Below are positions 14,621-20,825 of a DNA stretch of 37,567 nt, in pieces. How positions within the stretch are numbered: the stretch's first letter is position 1; each line of letters starts with the position of its first letter. Source of the DNA: Mycolicibacterium palauense (GTDB lineage Bacteria; Actinomycetota; Actinomycetes; Mycobacteriales; Mycobacteriaceae). The stretch lies in assembly GCF_002592005.1 (NCBI RefSeq), contig NZ_NVQF01000061.1, positions 1 to 37,567 of the forward strand, given 5' to 3'. Position numbers and translations under genes: made by a program. The notes beneath the pieces were generated by a model that saw only the letters and a list, made by a program, of their open reading frames with translations, had not been told where the DNA came from and ran no database searches.

Positions 14621-14935
14621 TCACCAGACGCGTGAGTCGTCACACGGCGGGTAGGTCGCGGAATCGTCGTCATCGGGCACGCCCTGGCGTTTACGGCCGC
14701 CGGCAGCACGGTTCCCACCAGCGGCGCAGTCGCGCTTCAGGGCGTGCTCGGGGCCGCGGTAGATGTTGCGGTTGTCGTCGTCGTGTCCGAGGTCCCATTG
14801 CTGGTCGGGCCCGATTCGCTCCCCGCAGCGCCAGCAGATCGCCTGACCGGACTTAACGATCGGCTTCAGTTGCTCCCGGAGCCGCTGGTGGCGGGGCCCG
14901 TAGCCGCGGGCGTCAGTCGAGCCTGGAGAAGGCAT
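14621..14935 (-). CDS. HNH endonuclease, packaging-associated type
   Basis: A 104-residue protein starting at ATG 14935 (MPSPGSTDARGYGPRH), overlapping the upstream gene by 23 nt. It has a basic N-terminal region, then CWRCGERI, WDLGHDDDNRNIYRG and PEHALKRDC: the zinc Cys pair, the first His and the later Asn/His of an HNH nuclease. HNH proteins of this size near terminase genes assist DNA cleavage at packaging in HK97-type phages. Confidence 0.85.
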   Translation of the reverse strand: MPSPGSTDARGYGPRHQRLREQLKPIVKSGQAICWRCGERIGPDQQWDLGHDDDNRNIYRGPEHALKRDCAAGGNRAAGGRKRQGVPDDDDSATYPPCDDSRVW

Positions 14936-15404
14936 CCAGCGCGTGCGTCTTGCCGGAACCGGTTTCGCCGACCAGCGCCTGCATCGGTTGCGAGAAAGAC
15001 GGTTCGGGGACCTCGGGTATCTCGTGCTCGATGGCGTCCGCATCGGTCGGGATCGGGTCCAACGCTGTTGTGATGCTGATCGCGTGGGCCATTCGCTGCC
15101 GCAGCGCGACGTAGCCGACGGCGGCGGCCTCGACGTCGATATCGCCGACCAGGAAAGTCACCGTCACCCGCGACGATTCGCGGAGGCCGCCGCCGTACCT
15201 GGTGAGTTCAGCGAAGCCGGGGGAAACCACCACCCCGTCACGTGCGATCCAGTGGCCAGGCAGCACAACATCGCCGATCTTGATGTGATCGACGCCGATC
15301 GTCACCGGCGGCTCGAAACCCTCCGCGGCTTCCCGGCCGGCCGTCTCCCCGACACAACCGACCTTGCCGGGACTCGGATAGGTGACCTTCACATCGTCAC
15401 TCAC
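14913..15404 (-). CDS. Hypothetical protein ending in an isolated P-loop motif
   Basis: A 163-residue protein starting at GTG 15404 (VSDDVKVTYPSPGKVG), with GAGGAGG 10 nt upstream and an 8-nt overlap with the previous stop. The middle is beta-rich (RVTVTFLVGDIDVEAAAVGYV). The last 20 residues read ALVGETGSGKTHALDAF, a textbook Walker A, but the protein ends there with no Walker B. It may be a fragment of a larger NTPase or a chance motif. Confidence 0.65.
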   Translation of the reverse strand: MSDDVKVTYPSPGKVGCVGETAGREAAEGFEPPVTIGVDHIKIGDVVLPGHWIARDGVVVSPGFAELTRYGGGLRESSRVTVTFLVGDIDVEAAAVGYVALRQRMAHAISITTALDPIPTDADAIEHEIPEVPEPSFSQPMQALVGETGSGKTHALDAFSRLD

Positions 15405-15702
15405 CTTTTGCGACCTCCTCGACATAGGGAATGGCCTCGCCCGCGATGCCGGCCATTAACCGGCCTTTCATCGCCCAGAATCCGTCCACGGAATACGCGG
15501 CGGCGAACGCGTGGCCGGCGTCGCGGTAGTGGGCGGCGAACCGGTCAGCGAGGTCGGGAACGCTGGCTGTGACCTCCATGGACATCCCGGTGGCCTTCGG
15601 AGACGGAACCGGGGCCTGGGCTGTGGTCGTCAGTGAGAGCGTGCACACGATCATCTCGCCGCATCGCGGGCATGGGACATCGACAGTGGAGGGTGCATCC
15701 AT
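15397..15702 (-). CDS. Hypothetical protein with N-terminal CxxC
   Basis: A 101-residue protein starting at ATG 15702 (MDAPSTVDVPCPRCGEMIV); a TTG at 15729 could extend it by 9 residues. CPRCGE gives one half of a possible zinc site, followed by beta strands (TLSLTTTAQ). A helical C-terminal half (LADRFAAHYRDAGHAFAAAYSVDG, GIAGEAIPYVEEVAKG) completes it. No family is recognised. It is the first gene after the terminator at 15736-15776. Confidence 0.65.
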   Translation of the reverse strand: MDAPSTVDVPCPRCGEMIVCTLSLTTTAQAPVPSPKATGMSMEVTASVPDLADRFAAHYRDAGHAFAAAYSVDGFWAMKGRLMAGIAGEAIPYVEEVAKGE

Positions 15703-15735
15703 GGGTGCGGTCAGCTTTCGCTTGTCCAATGAGAA

Positions 15736-15776
15736 AACCCGCTCGAACCGGGAACGTTTTCCCTGGTCGGCGGGTT
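15736..15776 (-). terminator. Branched intrinsic terminator
   Basis: Outer stem 15736-15742 with 15770-15776 (AACCCGC/GCGGGTT) enclosing an inner hairpin GGGAA (15750-15754) with TTCCC (15759-15763). On the minus strand the outer stem runs into TTTTCTC, as in a rho-independent terminator. It separates the gene at 15903-16211 from the genes toward the terminase. Confidence 0.65.
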
Positions 15777-15818
15777 CAGAATCCTGAGCTAGGCATGCGT
15801 CGTCAGTAGCTCCAAGAC

Positions 15819-15854
15819 GGGGACAACACTACACCATGTCAATCACAACCGTGT
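15819..15854 (-). promoter_or_regulatory. Possible minus-strand promoter in the 15.73-15.90 kb gap
   Basis: The roughly 170-nt gap holds ATGACA, 18 nt and TGTAGT on the minus strand as one weak sigma70-like pair, overlapped by a perfect TTGACA (15842-15837) that has no matching -10. Transcripts from here would meet the terminator at 15736-15776, so an attenuated leader is possible. Low confidence. Confidence 0.3.
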
Positions 15855-15902
15855 CATTTCAGTGTTCCCCAACAGCGCAGAATGGCCGGTCGGCGGCCTG
15901 GC

Positions 15903-16211
15903 TCATAGGCCGGACCGCTGGTCGGTGCCGATAGCGCAGACGCCGCCGCACGTTGAACAGCGGACGCCCACCATCACCTCGTCGTCCAACTCCAGCATCG
16001 ACAGGTGATAGCCCGCCCTCCCCGTATCGCCGCAACGACACTCAGCGGCCAGGCCGTCCAGCCCCTCGGTGAAGGCGCGTTCCAGATCTTCCCTATTGAG
16101 GAAACTGGTGGACTCCTCGGCTGGCAGTCCGGCCGGAAGCGACTCGCGCGCATATACGCCGTCCTCGCACAGCTCGAGTCTGTCTGCCCGAATCGGGATC
16201 TGTTCATCCAT
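15903..16211 (-). CDS. Hypothetical protein with zinc-like Cys pairs
   Basis: A 102-residue acidic protein MDEQIPIRADRLELCEDGV..., whose start overlaps the preceding stop by 8 nt. Residues about 58-95 have CRCGDTGRAGYH and RCSTCGGVC, consistent with one zinc ribbon. It is the last gene of the small-gene operon before the terminator. The function is not recognised. Confidence 0.65.
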   Translation of the reverse strand: MDEQIPIRADRLELCEDGVYARESLPAGLPAEESTSFLNREDLERAFTEGLDGLAAECRCGDTGRAGYHLSMLELDDEVMVGVRCSTCGGVCAIGTDQRSGL

Positions 16212-16353
16212 CCGGGTGGGCCCTCCTCCAGCCGATCATCTCGTCGTCGAGAGCCAACGATGCGTTGAACTTGGAGATCTCGGCGGCAATACGCTTGGCG
16301 ACCGAGTCGGGATCAAATGCGGGGTCAGGCGGAACTTCAGCGATGTCGCTCAT
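16204..16353 (-). CDS. Small hypothetical protein
   Basis: A 49-residue protein MSDIAEVPPDPAFDPDSV... with one predicted amphipathic helix (AKRIAAEISKFNASLAL). Its ATG overlaps the preceding stop by 4 nt, and its stop overlaps the next start by 8 nt, which supports translation. No function is evident. Confidence 0.55.
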   Translation of the reverse strand: MSDIAEVPPDPAFDPDSVAKRIAAEISKFNASLALDDEMIGWRRAHPDG

Positions 16354-16598
16354 GGCTGCGCGTCCTCCTTGAGGTCTGTGCGGGCGCCGCGGCCGGGGCG
16401 GTGCGCGTTCCACTCGTCGATCGTCTCGGCGAGCCAGCCGCGGACCGTTCCCCGGGGGATGGTGCCGTCGTCGTTGACTGGCCCGATCGTGGCGTCCGGT
16501 GGCGGCAGTTTGTACCGGCCCATGCTGTTCGGGGCGACTCCTATGCGCTCGGCGAACTGGGCCTGCGACAGGTACCGTGCGGGCCGCTTCTTAGCCAT
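16350..16598 (-). CDS. AlpA/MerR-like helix-turn-helix DNA-binding protein
   Basis: An 82-residue protein MAKKRPARYLSQAQFAERIG..., starting at ATG 16598 with an 8-nt overlap. The helix-turn-helix lies at about residues 9-35 (LSQAQFAERIGVAPNSMGRY), followed by the wing-like KLPPPDATIG and a segment RGTVRGWLAETIDEWNAHRPG typical of AlpA/excisionase-sized winged helices. Possible roles are transcription control or excision; no integrase is in view to decide. Confidence 0.8.
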   Translation of the reverse strand: MAKKRPARYLSQAQFAERIGVAPNSMGRYKLPPPDATIGPVNDDGTIPRGTVRGWLAETIDEWNAHRPGRGARTDLKEDAQP

Positions 16599-16848
16599 CG
16601 GGCCGGCCCAGGGCGCGGCGGATAGCCCGGCGTACGCTCTCTGCGTCGTTGTCGTCGCTATCGGCGAAATGGGCATGCAGTGAGGGGTCGGTGCGGAGCG
16701 TGACGAATGCGTTGAACACCTCGATGGGGTCATCGCTGGTGTTGAGCGTTCGCGCCGCCGCGGCCCGGGCGGCTTCGGCGGCAGCGCGTTCCTCGTTCTC
16801 CCTGGCCTTGTCGTCCCAGTATTCGCCGGGACTGCCGAAGGTTCTCAT
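16591..16848 (-). CDS. Small helical hypothetical protein
   Basis: An 85-residue protein MRTFGSPGEYWDDKARENEERAAAE..., starting in an ATGA overlap. Residues 10-40 form an Ala/Glu/Arg-rich coiled-coil helix; residues 42-85 contain DDPIEVFNAFVTLRTDPSL. No family is recognised. Confidence 0.6.
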   Translation of the reverse strand: MRTFGSPGEYWDDKARENEERAAAEAARAAAARTLNTSDDPIEVFNAFVTLRTDPSLHAHFADSDDNDAESVRRAIRRALGRPDG

Positions 16849-17000
16849 CGGGCCCACCCGCGGACGATGCGGTTGCCGATCTGGATGAGCACCAGTGCTC
16901 CCCACGCGACCCACAGGGGCCAGGGGACGCCGAGAGCGAGGAACACGGCGCCGGTGCTGGCCGTGGCCACGAGGTCGTAGTTCTTCTTGAGTAGTTCCAT
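16845..17000 (-). CDS. Small membrane protein
   Basis: A 51-residue protein starting at ATG 17000 (MELLKKNYDLVATAS), with AAAGGAA 7 nt upstream. Residues about 9-43 are hydrophobic with a Pro kink (GAVFLALGVPWPLWVAWGAL), which could be one long or two short membrane helices. The C terminus is basic (NRIVRGWAR). The size is compatible with a small holin-like protein, but there is no other evidence. Confidence 0.7.
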   Translation of the reverse strand: MELLKKNYDLVATASTGAVFLALGVPWPLWVAWGALVLIQIGNRIVRGWAR

Positions 17001-17013
17001 GGGTTCGTTCCTT

Positions 17014-17358
17014 TCAGTCCCAGTATGGCTGGGCGATGACCTCCGGGTCACGGCCCTGTGCGCGCGCGACGTATTCGCGGCGATAGTCGGGATGGTCAGC
17101 GACGGTGATGGACTGCTCGCGGCCATCGCCGCGCGGTGCCCGGTCGATGCCGAGGAGCGCGTACAGCTCGGCGGTGTCCTCTGTGGTCATTCGGTAGTTC
17201 ACGATCCGCTTCGGTGGGGCTGAGATGGTGATCCACCCCCAGGCGGTGCCGGTCCCGCCACGGACGCTCCAGGTCTTGCCGGACCGCTCTTTGAGGGCGG
17301 CGCGGATGGCTTTGATGGCGGTGTCCCGGTCGGTGTAGTCGACGGTGGTGGCGGTCAT
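17014..17358 (-). CDS. Conserved actinophage hypothetical protein
   Basis: A 114-residue protein starting at ATG 17358 (MTATTVDYTDRDTAIKAI), with GAAAGGGG 6 nt upstream. It has the arrangement ALKERSGKTWSVRGGTGTAWGWITISAPP, then MTTEDTAELYALLGID, then YRREYVARAQGRDP. I have seen this arrangement repeatedly in actinophage and prophage genes; it carries no assigned function. The SGKTWSV segment is not a P-loop. Confidence 0.75.
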   Translation of the reverse strand: MTATTVDYTDRDTAIKAIRAALKERSGKTWSVRGGTGTAWGWITISAPPKRIVNYRMTTEDTAELYALLGIDRAPRGDGREQSITVADHPDYRREYVARAQGRDPEVIAQPYWD

Positions 17359-17408
17359 GGCTGGCCCCTTTCCAGGCGGGGTGGGTAGTCTGGTGTTTCC
17401 GGTGGTTA

Positions 17409-17443
17409 CCGGGTGGGAGGTACTAGCGATATCTCCCACCCGG
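17409..17443 (-). terminator. Strong hairpin after the basic micropeptide gene
   Basis: A perfect 11-bp inverted repeat (17409-17419 with 17433-17443) with a 13-nt loop, 11 nt after the stop of the gene at 17455. It lacks a U-tract. It could act as an attenuator between that gene and the gene at 17014-17358. Confidence 0.55.
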
Positions 17444-17454
17444 CCCGGGTCCGG

Positions 17455-17589
17455 TCACCGTCTGCGACGTTTTCGCTTCTTACGGTGCTTTCCCGGTTTT
17501 CTCGGCTTGCGGTTCTGGATTGCCACCCAGACGTTCACGACGAATGTCGCTGCGGCTAGCGCAAGCGCGAGGTTTTCTTTCGATTTCAC
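17455..17589 (-). CDS. 44-residue membrane micropeptide with poly-basic tail
   Basis: The reading frame starts at GTG 17589 (VKSKENLALALAAATF) directly after an AAAGGAGG ribosome-binding site and is the first frame downstream of the strong minus-strand promoter at 17620-17648. Residues 7-24 form one hydrophobic helix; residues 27-44 are almost entirely Lys/Arg (RKKRKRRRR at the end), encoded partly by AGA, CGA and AAA, which are rare in high-GC genomes. A hairpin follows. It could be a small membrane protein or a leader peptide. Confidence 0.6.
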   Translation of the reverse strand: MKSKENLALALAAATFVVNVWVAIQNRKPRKPGKHRKKRKRRRR

Positions 17590-17619
17590 CACCTCCTTTC
17601 TCTCTCGCTTACACCTTTA

Positions 17620-17648
17620 ACTATACAGTACGACACTGCATAGTGCAA
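17620..17648 (-). promoter_or_regulatory. Strong sigma70-type promoter, minus strand
   Basis: TTGCAC (17648-17643), a 17-nt spacer and TATAGT (17625-17620) on the minus strand. It faces the micropeptide gene and the genes leftwards. It is overlapped by an inverted repeat at 17633-17654. Confidence 0.7.
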
Positions 17649-17654
17649 CAGTGT
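17633..17654. promoter_or_regulatory. Operator-like inverted repeat ACACTG-N10-CAGTGT
   Basis: 6-bp arms at 17633-17638 and 17649-17654 straddle the -35 box of the minus-strand promoter, where a bound dimeric repressor would block transcription. Further ACAGT/ACTGT half-sites flank it. Confidence 0.45.
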
Positions 17655-17725
17655 TGGACTGTAAAGTTGAGAGGAGATGTCCAGCGTTCACCCCTACGGC
17701 CAGGCGCCGGGCTACTGTGGCGTCC

Positions 17726-17905
17726 ATGACCGAGCCGGCGAGCCGCCAGAAGCCGAACCGCCAACCAGCGAGCCTCGCCGAACTCACCACGATCGTGCGC
17801 CCACCAGGGCATCCCGAAGGCATCCGCGCCTTCACCGACGCGGAGCGGGCCGACGCCGAGCTCTACGCCACCGAAACCGGCGCCGCCGTCGAATCACTCA
17901 CCTGA
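17726..17905 (+). CDS. Small hypothetical protein, possibly leaderless
   Basis: A 59-residue protein MTEPASRQKPNRQPASLAEL... ending GIRAFTDAERADAELYATETG, a C-terminal pattern I recognise from small actinophage genes. There is no ribosome-binding site before ATG 17726, but TACTGT (a TANNNT -10 box) ends 7 nt before it, as in the leaderless mRNAs common in mycobacteria and relatives. It is the first gene of the only plus-strand block. Confidence 0.6.
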   Translation: MTEPASRQKPNRQPASLAELTTIVRPPGHPEGIRAFTDAERADAELYATETGAAVESLT

Positions 17906-17996
17906 TGCCCAAGCCGGGGGATCTTCGTGCGAACAGGCACGGGGGCATGGGTAACGATGCCGCCGACCCACTGCCCGAACGGGCCATCCCATGCCC

Positions 17997-18039
17997 TTGA
18001 CAGGTCTCCACATGTAAACGTAACGTTTACATGTGGAGA
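17997..18039 (+). promoter_or_regulatory. Promoter embedded in a perfect 35-bp palindrome
   Basis: TTGACA (17997-18002), an 18-nt spacer and TAACGT (18021-18026), followed 6 nt later by the GTG start at 18033. Positions 18005-18039 are a perfect inverted repeat with 16-bp arms (18005-18020, 18024-18039) around TAA. The palindrome covers the spacer, the -10 box and the first codons, so a bound protein would shut the promoter. The transcript would be leaderless. Confidence 0.75.
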
Positions 18040-18266
18040 TCACAGACAGCGCCCGCAAGCACGGTATCGCGGACGACGACATCCTCCACGCGTGGCGCAA
18101 CCAATTGCGCTACGCGCTGCTGGAGTACAAAGGCGAACTCCAGTACCTCGCGATCGGGCCAGACTGCAGCGGCACGCTGCTGGAATTGGTCGTTCCTTGC
18201 GATGACCCACGCCGGGTCATCCACGCAGACATACTGCGTCAGAAGTTCTACCGCTACCTGCAGTAG
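18033..18266 (+). CDS. Putative toxin of a toxin/antitoxin pair
   Basis: A 77-residue protein starting at GTG 18033 (VEITDSARKHGIADDD). The layout DSARKHGIADDDILHAW, LAIGPDCSGTLLELVV and RVIHADILRQKFYRYL matches a compact BrnT/RelE-like family found across actinobacteria next to a small helix-turn-helix protein. The last motif corresponds to the conserved A-x-x-x-R-x-K-[FY] end of that family. It is followed 62 nt later by the partner. The RNase-toxin role is inferred from family and arrangement. Confidence 0.6.
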   Translation: MEITDSARKHGIADDDILHAWRNQLRYALLEYKGELQYLAIGPDCSGTLLELVVPCDDPRRVIHADILRQKFYRYLQ

Positions 18267-18284
18267 AAACACAGGCGACCAGAA

Positions 18285-18301
18285 GGCGGGATCGGCCCGC
18301 C
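18285..18301 (+). terminator. Short hairpin between the toxin and antitoxin genes
   Basis: GGCGGG (18285-18290) pairs with CCCGCC (18296-18301) around a 5-nt loop in the 62-nt gap. There is no U-run. It may lower read-through or protect the upstream message. Confidence 0.3.
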
Positions 18302-18328
18302 GATGGGTATTAGGCCGGGAGAGGCCGG

Positions 18329-18583
18329 GTGAACGAAATGACTGACGTCAAGAATGCACAGGGCGTTGAAGATTGGTTGGATTCGCTTGAACCAGATCCA
18401 GCGAACGCACGGAGTGCAACCCATATTCGGAGGATCATCGCGGCCAACGAAGCGTTGGACGCTGCGCAGGCCGAGCTGAACGCTGCAGTGGCCGCAGCCC
18501 GGAAAGCCGGTGACACATGGGACGCGATCGGAGTGGCATTGGGTGTGTCGCGACAGGCGGCCTACCAGCGTTTCGGGCGATGA
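18329..18583 (+). CDS. Putative antitoxin with C-terminal helix-turn-helix
   Basis: An 84-residue protein starting at GTG 18329 after GGGAGAGG (ATG 18338 is an alternative). Residues 1-30 are acidic; residues about 35-62 form an Ala-rich coiled-coil helix (ALDAAQAELNAAVAAARKAG). The last 23 residues are a helix-turn-helix, WDAIGVALGVSRQAAYQRFG. Small proteins with this exact tail accompany toxin-like genes in actinobacteria. It is a candidate ligand for the 35-bp palindrome upstream. Confidence 0.65.
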   Translation: MNEMTDVKNAQGVEDWLDSLEPDPANARSATHIRRIIAANEALDAAQAELNAAVAAARKAGDTWDAIGVALGVSRQAAYQRFGR

Positions 18584-18586
18584 CGG

Positions 18587-18721
18587 TTACATGAGCCCAA
18601 GGCCCTCGGTACCGGTCAGGTCGTAGCAGACCAGTCCAGTCACGGGGAATGTCGGCTTCCATTCGGCAGTCCGGTCGTCCCCGCCGCAACAGTCAGCCCC
18701 GGCAGGGTGGATGCACGGCAT
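18587..18721 (-). CDS. 44-residue hypothetical protein
   Basis: The frame runs from ATG 18721 (MPCIHPAGADCCGGDD), with GAGGA 7 nt upstream, to TAA. It ends 3 nt from the end of the convergent plus-strand antitoxin gene. It is Cys-rich at the N terminus (C3, C11, C12) and resembles the small terminal genes of actinophage operons. The function is unknown. Confidence 0.6.
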   Translation of the reverse strand: MPCIHPAGADCCGGDDRTAEWKPTFPVTGLVCYDLTGTEGLGLM

Positions 18722-18739
18722 GAATCCGTCCTCGCCAGG

Positions 18740-18940
18740 CTAGTAGTACGCGAAACCCCACCCGTCGCCGCCGGGCGCGGTGCGACAGGCCAGGGTCGGA
18801 TATCCGCGCGCATCGATGATGGGAATATCGGGGTCAACGCCGATTTGGTTCAGCCGCGCAGCGTGATCATGTAGCTGTTCTTCGGTCTCGAATATGACCA
18901 GACGTGGTGCGACGGTCAGAGAGTGACTGTGGACTGGCAT
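18740..18940 (-). CDS. Small hypothetical protein
   Basis: A 66-residue protein MPVHSHSLTVAPRLVIFETEE..., starting at ATG 18940 just after the preceding stop, with AGGGG 9 nt upstream. It is a compact alpha/beta pattern (RLVIFETEEQLHDHAARLN, IPIIDARGYPTLACR) ending GWGFAYY. No family is recognised. Confidence 0.65.
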   Translation of the reverse strand: MPVHSHSLTVAPRLVIFETEEQLHDHAARLNQIGVDPDIPIIDARGYPTLACRTAPGGDGWGFAYY

Positions 18941-18941
18941 G

Positions 18942-19154
18942 TCAGAGCACCCCTGCCGCGGTCAGCACCTCGGCTGCCGCATCAACCTTGTTCCACAGTG
19001 AGCGGTCGCCGCCGTTGCGGTCGGGGTGAGCCGCAACACGTGCCCGGCGGTAGACCTGCGGAAGTGTGCCTAGGTCCAGGCCGTGGCCAGCCACGTAGGC
19101 CAGGTCGCGCAGAAACGCTTCGGCCTCCTCGGCGTTGAACTTGACCATGCTCAT
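18942..19154 (-). CDS. J-domain (DnaJ-like) miniprotein
   Basis: A 70-residue protein with the core of a J domain: helix II YRRARVAAH, the invariant HPD tripeptide in AAHPDRNGGD, and helix III WNKVDAAAEVLTAA. The N-terminal 30 residues are acidic and replace helix I. It is as small as a J domain can be and has no substrate-binding region. J domains stimulate Hsp70 ATPase, so recruitment of host DnaK is the natural guess. ATGA overlap with the lipoprotein gene. Confidence 0.7.
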   Translation of the reverse strand: MSMVKFNAEEAEAFLRDLAYVAGHGLDLGTLPQVYRRARVAAHPDRNGGDRSLWNKVDAAAEVLTAAGVL

Positions 19155-19519
19155 CGCCCGGCCTCGCTACCGTTCTGGTCGGCATCGCGCACTTCGATCA
19201 CGCTCGGGAACATCGAGAAGAATCCCACGCGATACCCGCCGGTGCGCAGGTCGTAGGTGGCCCCCTCATCGAGGGACTGCCACACGTCCCACGAGTCGAA
19301 CCCGCCCGCGAGGGTGTCCTCGACCGCGAAGGTGCCGCACGAAGTCGACAGACGGTAGTCGCGTGAGGTGTTCCCGTCAGTTGAGCTGTACAGCACATCC
19401 TTCGCGATGACCACGCAGTCGTTGTGCCACTGCTGGTTCTGCAGAGAGCAGCCTGTCAGCACGGATGCGGCGGCGGCCACGCCGGCGAGGGCGGCCACAC
19501 CTATGTGGTTGTTGTTCAT
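19151..19519 (-). CDS. Predicted lipoprotein
   Basis: A 122-residue protein with a signal peptide (GVAALAGVAAAASV) and a lipobox LTGC (Cys24), so it should be lipidated and surface-anchored. TAGGAG precedes ATG 19519. The mature part (DCVVIAKDVLYSS, YRLSTSCGTFAVEDTLAGG, GATYDLRTGGYRVG) matches a domain frequent in actinophage and actinobacterial small membrane proteins. Phage lipoproteins can act in superinfection exclusion; that is a possibility only. Confidence 0.8.
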   Translation of the reverse strand: MNNNHIGVAALAGVAAAASVLTGCSLQNQQWHNDCVVIAKDVLYSSTDGNTSRDYRLSTSCGTFAVEDTLAGGFDSWDVWQSLDEGATYDLRTGGYRVGFFSMFPSVIEVRDADQNGSEAGR

Positions 19520-19548
19520 GTTGGGCTCCTAACTGTGTTGTGGTCGCG

Positions 19549-20637
19549 TCAAGCGGATGCTGACGCTGTCGGTTTCTTGCCGGGAAGGAACGGCCGTACA
19601 TCGGTGAGTCGGTAGACGGGTTTGTCTCCGGGGCTCTCGCGGGTGTCGTGCCATTCGCCGACCTTCTCGCCGGGTCGGCGCCAGCCTCGGGCGTGAAGTT
19701 GCTGCGTGACAGGCGGATTGCCGATCTTCTTCCCGCGGGTGCACAGCTTTTTGAACACCTCGACGGACAGTGGCTGGTCAAGCACCTTGAGGACTTGCAG
19801 GATCTCCGAGCGCGTGAGATGCCATTCGTCTACGTCGTTCCACAGATCTTGAATCAGCTTCTCCACCCTGAAGGTGGAGTCGCAGTTCGGGCAGGTCACC
19901 TCACTGGCGTCGCGGTCCGCGGTCAGCGAGGTCGCGCAGCGGCGTCGGCCGCGGCTCTCGACGATCACGGTGGGGCATGGTCCGCACTCGCGGCGCGGCA
20001 CGGCCGGGTTGAGGGTGTTCTCGATGCGCCGCAGGAATCCTCGGACGCGGTGGTGGAGGTCGGCCGCGTCGGCGTCGAGGGCGACCTTCGGGGTGTTGAG
20101 TGACAGGAAGTGCGCGAATCCGGTTGTGGTGCGCCAGCCTATGGTGAGGTTGTGGGCGCGGGCGATGTGGCGTGCCCACTGGCCGAGCGCGTCGTGCATC
20201 TCAGCGAGGAGCCTGCTCGCGGAGGTGTTGACGCCGCCTGCGGCCAGCGCCCGATTCAGGGTGATCTGTTCGCGCCGCCGGCGGGCCCTGGCGAGGTCCG
20301 GTTCGTCATCGTCGCCACTGTCGGGCAGTGCGTCGATGTGGCTGGCCAGGGTGGAGTCACCGTCGAGTGTGTCGGGTTCGCGGTGGACGCGGCGGGCTTG
20401 CTCGCCGCGGCGGGCCTGGCCGACGGCATAGCCGCGCAGGTGCTCCAGCATGCCCGGTAGTTTGCGGTGGCGCGGGAACGGCTTCAGCTCGCCCGTCTTC
20501 TCGTCGGTCTTGAGGATCTGGTCGGTGACTGTTCCGCAGCTGACCAGACTTCCCAACATGTCGCGCAGATCGGTAACACACCGCCCACACAGGTAGGTGT
20601 CCGCTGGCGCTGAACAGGATTCGCACTTCTGAGTCAC
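19549..20637 (-). CDS. Large zinc-finger and helix-turn-helix protein
   Basis: A 362-residue protein starting at GTG 20637 in a GTGA overlap. Residues 5-20 are a Cys4 knuckle (CESC, CGRC). The middle is basic and helical, with LARARRRREQITLNRALAAGG and HDALGQWARHIARAHNLTIGW. A second Cys4 unit (CGPC, CPNC) lies at about residues 230-275. A C-terminal winged-helix-like segment has HLTRSEILQVLKVLDQPLSVEVFKKL. This is probably a nucleic-acid binding regulator of a type common in actinophages; the precise role is unknown. Confidence 0.7.
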   Translation of the reverse strand: MTQKCESCSAPADTYLCGRCVTDLRDMLGSLVSCGTVTDQILKTDEKTGELKPFPRHRKLPGMLEHLRGYAVGQARRGEQARRVHREPDTLDGDSTLASHIDALPDSGDDDEPDLARARRRREQITLNRALAAGGVNTSASRLLAEMHDALGQWARHIARAHNLTIGWRTTTGFAHFLSLNTPKVALDADAADLHHRVRGFLRRIENTLNPAVPRRECGPCPTVIVESRGRRRCATSLTADRDASEVTCPNCDSTFRVEKLIQDLWNDVDEWHLTRSEILQVLKVLDQPLSVEVFKKLCTRGKKIGNPPVTQQLHARGWRRPGEKVGEWHDTRESPGDKPVYRLTDVRPFLPGKKPTASASA

Positions 20638-20825
20638 AGGCAATCTCCTCGGTGGACGGTCCAACAATCTGGGCAGGCGGCGACGTTGTTGACGTAGGCG
20701 GCGCCTTCGACGGCCGAGCATTCGGCGTGCACTAGTTCGTTCTCGTCGTCGTAGTCGACGAGGTCGCCCGGATTGATCCGGTCGCCGTAGCCGCAGGTTC
20801 CCGGGTAGCGGGCTTCGAAGCTCAC
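20634..20825 (-). CDS. Zinc-binding small protein
   Basis: A 63-residue protein starting at GTG 20825 (VSFEARYPGTCGYGDRIN) in a GTGA overlap. It has YPGTCGYGDRINPGDLVDYDDENELVH, AECSA and CPDCWTVHRGDC. The family, with a Cys, a G-D-x-I-x-P-G turn and a closing CxxC, is frequent in actinophages and resembles small zinc-ribbon nucleic-acid binders. Confidence 0.75.
   Translation of the reverse strand: MSFEARYPGTCGYGDRINPGDLVDYDDENELVHAECSAVEGAAYVNNVAACPDCWTVHRGDCL

Noticed and set aside
15837..15842. A perfect TTGACA taken as a strong minus-strand promoter
   Set aside because: No acceptable -10 box lies 16-18 nt downstream; kept only as a low-confidence regulatory region.
17055..17358. SGKTWSV in the gene at 17014-17358 read as a P-loop
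   Set aside because: It lacks the preceding GxxxxGK spacing and hydrophobic strand; the family is a known non-ATPase hypothetical.
17677..18000. A plus-strand frame starting MSSVHPYGQAPG directly after GAGAGGAG
   Set aside because: The ribosome-binding site touches the ATG with no spacing, and the downstream peptide is Arg-rich filler; the frame at 17726 has the recognisable actinophage C terminus.
18005..18039. The 35-bp palindrome as a phage attachment site
   Set aside because: There is no integrase nearby, and the overlap with a -35/-10 promoter and start codon is better explained as an operator.
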